Shown here one piece after another: positions 62,587 to 64,000 of a stretch of 64,000 nt of DNA. This stretch comes from Centrapalus pauciflorus (taxonomy: Eukaryota; Streptophyta; Magnoliopsida; Asterales; Asteraceae), in the NCBI GenBank assembly GCA_020465985.1, contig JAANYP010004869.1, forward strand, positions 248,001-312,000, written 5' to 3'. The translations under genes and the position numbers were made by a program. Below the pieces are notes generated by a model. That model was not told where the DNA came from, did not search any database, and was given only the letters and a program-made list of their open reading frames with translations. Each line of letters opens with the position of its first letter. The first letter of the stretch is position 1.

Positions 62587-63519
62587 GATTTTATGAATGC
62601 AAGAGAGTTTTGCATACAATTAAAAAGTTTCTAGATAAACACATAAACATCTTTTACTTTATCACTTATATAGTTTTGTTGAAACCTGTTAATCTTTTAT
62701 CAAATAATTTGGTCCATCTGAAAATTAAATTCTGCTTACGTCAATAGAAATAACTCGTATACATATTATTCTACCAAACACATTAATAAAATAACTAACG
62801 GCTTTCGTTTAACTTGTAATAATTAATAAAAATATGTAGCTAGTTTTATTTTGGATATCCTAAACCTAAATTATATTAAGGGTGCTACTATTCTCACCCC
62901 ACAAATGTCTATTTCTACCCCATCATTATTACTATATTATTAAAAATCAATATTTTATAATTAATTAACTAATAGAAAAGTGACAGATTTTATCATTTTA
63001 CTTTTCATGGTCAACCTAACTCTTTTTCTACCCTATCATGAGGTGTAAATAGACTAATTATTATATTAATTGAAAGTATAGTGGGAAGTTGTAGGGGTTA
63101 TAAATGTTTCATTTATAGCCTATTCACTACGGCTACGCTATGTGACTTTTTTTTTTTTTTTTTGTTTTAAGGAATATAATTTGTACACAATACATTTTTG
63201 TTATACATAACAATTTTAAATCGCATGATTATTTTATTATTAATCATATTTTTTATGTAATAAATTTATCACTTTACATAGAATTATTGTGTACGGCAAA
63301 CATGTTTTTGTATACGAATCATAAACTTTTTTTAAATGATATTTTCATATTTAAAGTCCATGCCGGAGACCTACGCGCTTCCACCAACCGACGTCTGCTC
63401 ACTGCACCGTTTCTCTCACACTCACAACATATGCCAATTTGGAATTCAATCCAATTTCATCACCATTTATGATGTTACTGTAAAAACAACTTCTTCCACT
63501 CGTCTCTACTTCAACAACC
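62587..63519. other. Intergenic DNA and upstream region of the right-edge gene
   Basis: AT-rich to about 63340, with a T18 run near 63146. From 63355 the sequence becomes more balanced. The open frames at 63287-63659 on both strands have no recognised domain and are probably promoter sequence. Confidence 0.4.
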
Positions 63520-63525
63520 CTGTAT

Positions 63526-63541
63526 TTATATATATACTTTA
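63526..63541 (+). promoter_or_regulatory. Candidate TATA box of the right-edge gene
   Basis: TTTATATATATACTTTACCC in non-repetitive, less AT-rich sequence, followed about 30 bp later by a pyrimidine-rich start-like CTTTCGCTGCTTG. Confidence 0.45.
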
Positions 63542-63559
63542 CCCACGAAAATACGCACG

Positions 63560-64000
63560 CTTTCGCTGCTTGTTTTAGATGAACCGCTGATTCATTGATT
63601 TGATTTGTTCCTGTGGATTGTGGTAATTTTGCATTTTCAGTACCGTTAGGAGCTTCCATTTTTGTTACTGAAGCTTACGGAGATTGTTTGGCTACATCTT
63701 ATCTTCGACGGTGGGTGTATGTCTATTGCATTATCACTTCAAATTATTATTAGCTCACAATTATACAAATGAATTTTTAGGATTTTACGATGATTTGTGT
63801 TTTTGTTGAGATTAGTCGATAATTTCTGGCGTGAGAGCCAAATTTACTTATTTTATTTCAAAATGAAATCGGTTGTTTTTCTTTGTTATTAGACATTACG
63901 TGACAGGTTATTTAACAGATTGAAGAATGGAATCGAGTTAACAAAAGCTTTTTATACATTGTTGTTTCACGTTGGTAGAGATGGAGGGAGCAATTACACA
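63560..64000 (+). other. Probable 5' end of a gene running off the right edge
   Basis: A non-coding exon appears to run from about 63560 to 63710 and could splice at CTTCGACG|GTGGGTGTAT. An acceptor at GTTGGTAG (about 63978) would join it to AGATGGAGGGAGCAATTACA, whose ATG at 63981 opens a frame M-E-G-A-I-T to the end of the window. A 5' UTR intron of about 270 bp is typical of plant genes. Too little coding sequence is present to name the product. Confidence 0.4.

Noticed and set aside
63399..63659. Minus-strand 86-residue frame and plus-strand frames at 63287-63578
   Set aside because: No domain, and they overlap the likely promoter and leader of the right-edge gene.

Overview
The window is plant nuclear DNA. 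It is AT-rich, with intron-containing genes of typical eudicot structure embedded in dense, nested DNA transposons. Gene content and repeat style fit an asterid eudicot, possibly Asteraceae, but the family is inference only. Three functional loci are well supported, all on the + strand. (1) 490-6819 is an eight-exon gene for a multi-pass membrane RING-finger protein of the RNFT1/RNFT2-like E3 ligase type. (2) About 27540-27730 is a microRNA319 precursor whose mature miRNA is a perfect match to the conserved plant sequence; a TATA-like element and a 60-base CT tract lie 1.2-1.4 kb upstream. (3) 46579-51062 is an eight-exon gene for a conserved plant WD40/transducin-like protein of about 480 residues. 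A fourth gene probably begins at the right edge (TATA about 63526, putative ATG at 63981).

Most of the rest is transposon-derived. I find a complete non-autonomous CACTA element (18418-24308, TSD TTT); seven hAT-like elements with 8-bp target duplications; Helitrons with A^T insertion sites, 3' hairpins and CTAG ends, one inside a 1364-bp tandem duplication; foldback MITEs; a SINE with a 12-bp target duplication; and a Mutator-like element carrying a broken FAR1 DNA-binding domain.

The most unusual theme is that at least five families of terminal-inverted-repeat elements sit inside (TA)n microsatellites. They form chains in which only TA tracts separate neighbours (13-17 kb, 31-36 kb, 41-46 kb, 56-60 kb). 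One family, called GTACC elements here (copies A, B, C, D), is packed with the palindromic motif TGAACATGTTCA and its variants. It also carries the decayed C-terminus of an Ulp1/C48-type protease. Copy A is a precise chimera: its first 317 bp look identical to copy B and its last 2074 bp are nearly identical to copy D, 25.6 kb away, with a 4-bp TTAA overlap at the switch point.

The genes do not form a functional cluster. Long AT-dinucleotide reading frames and most other short open frames here are not genes. All alignments were done by eye, so boundaries of decayed repeats are approximate.
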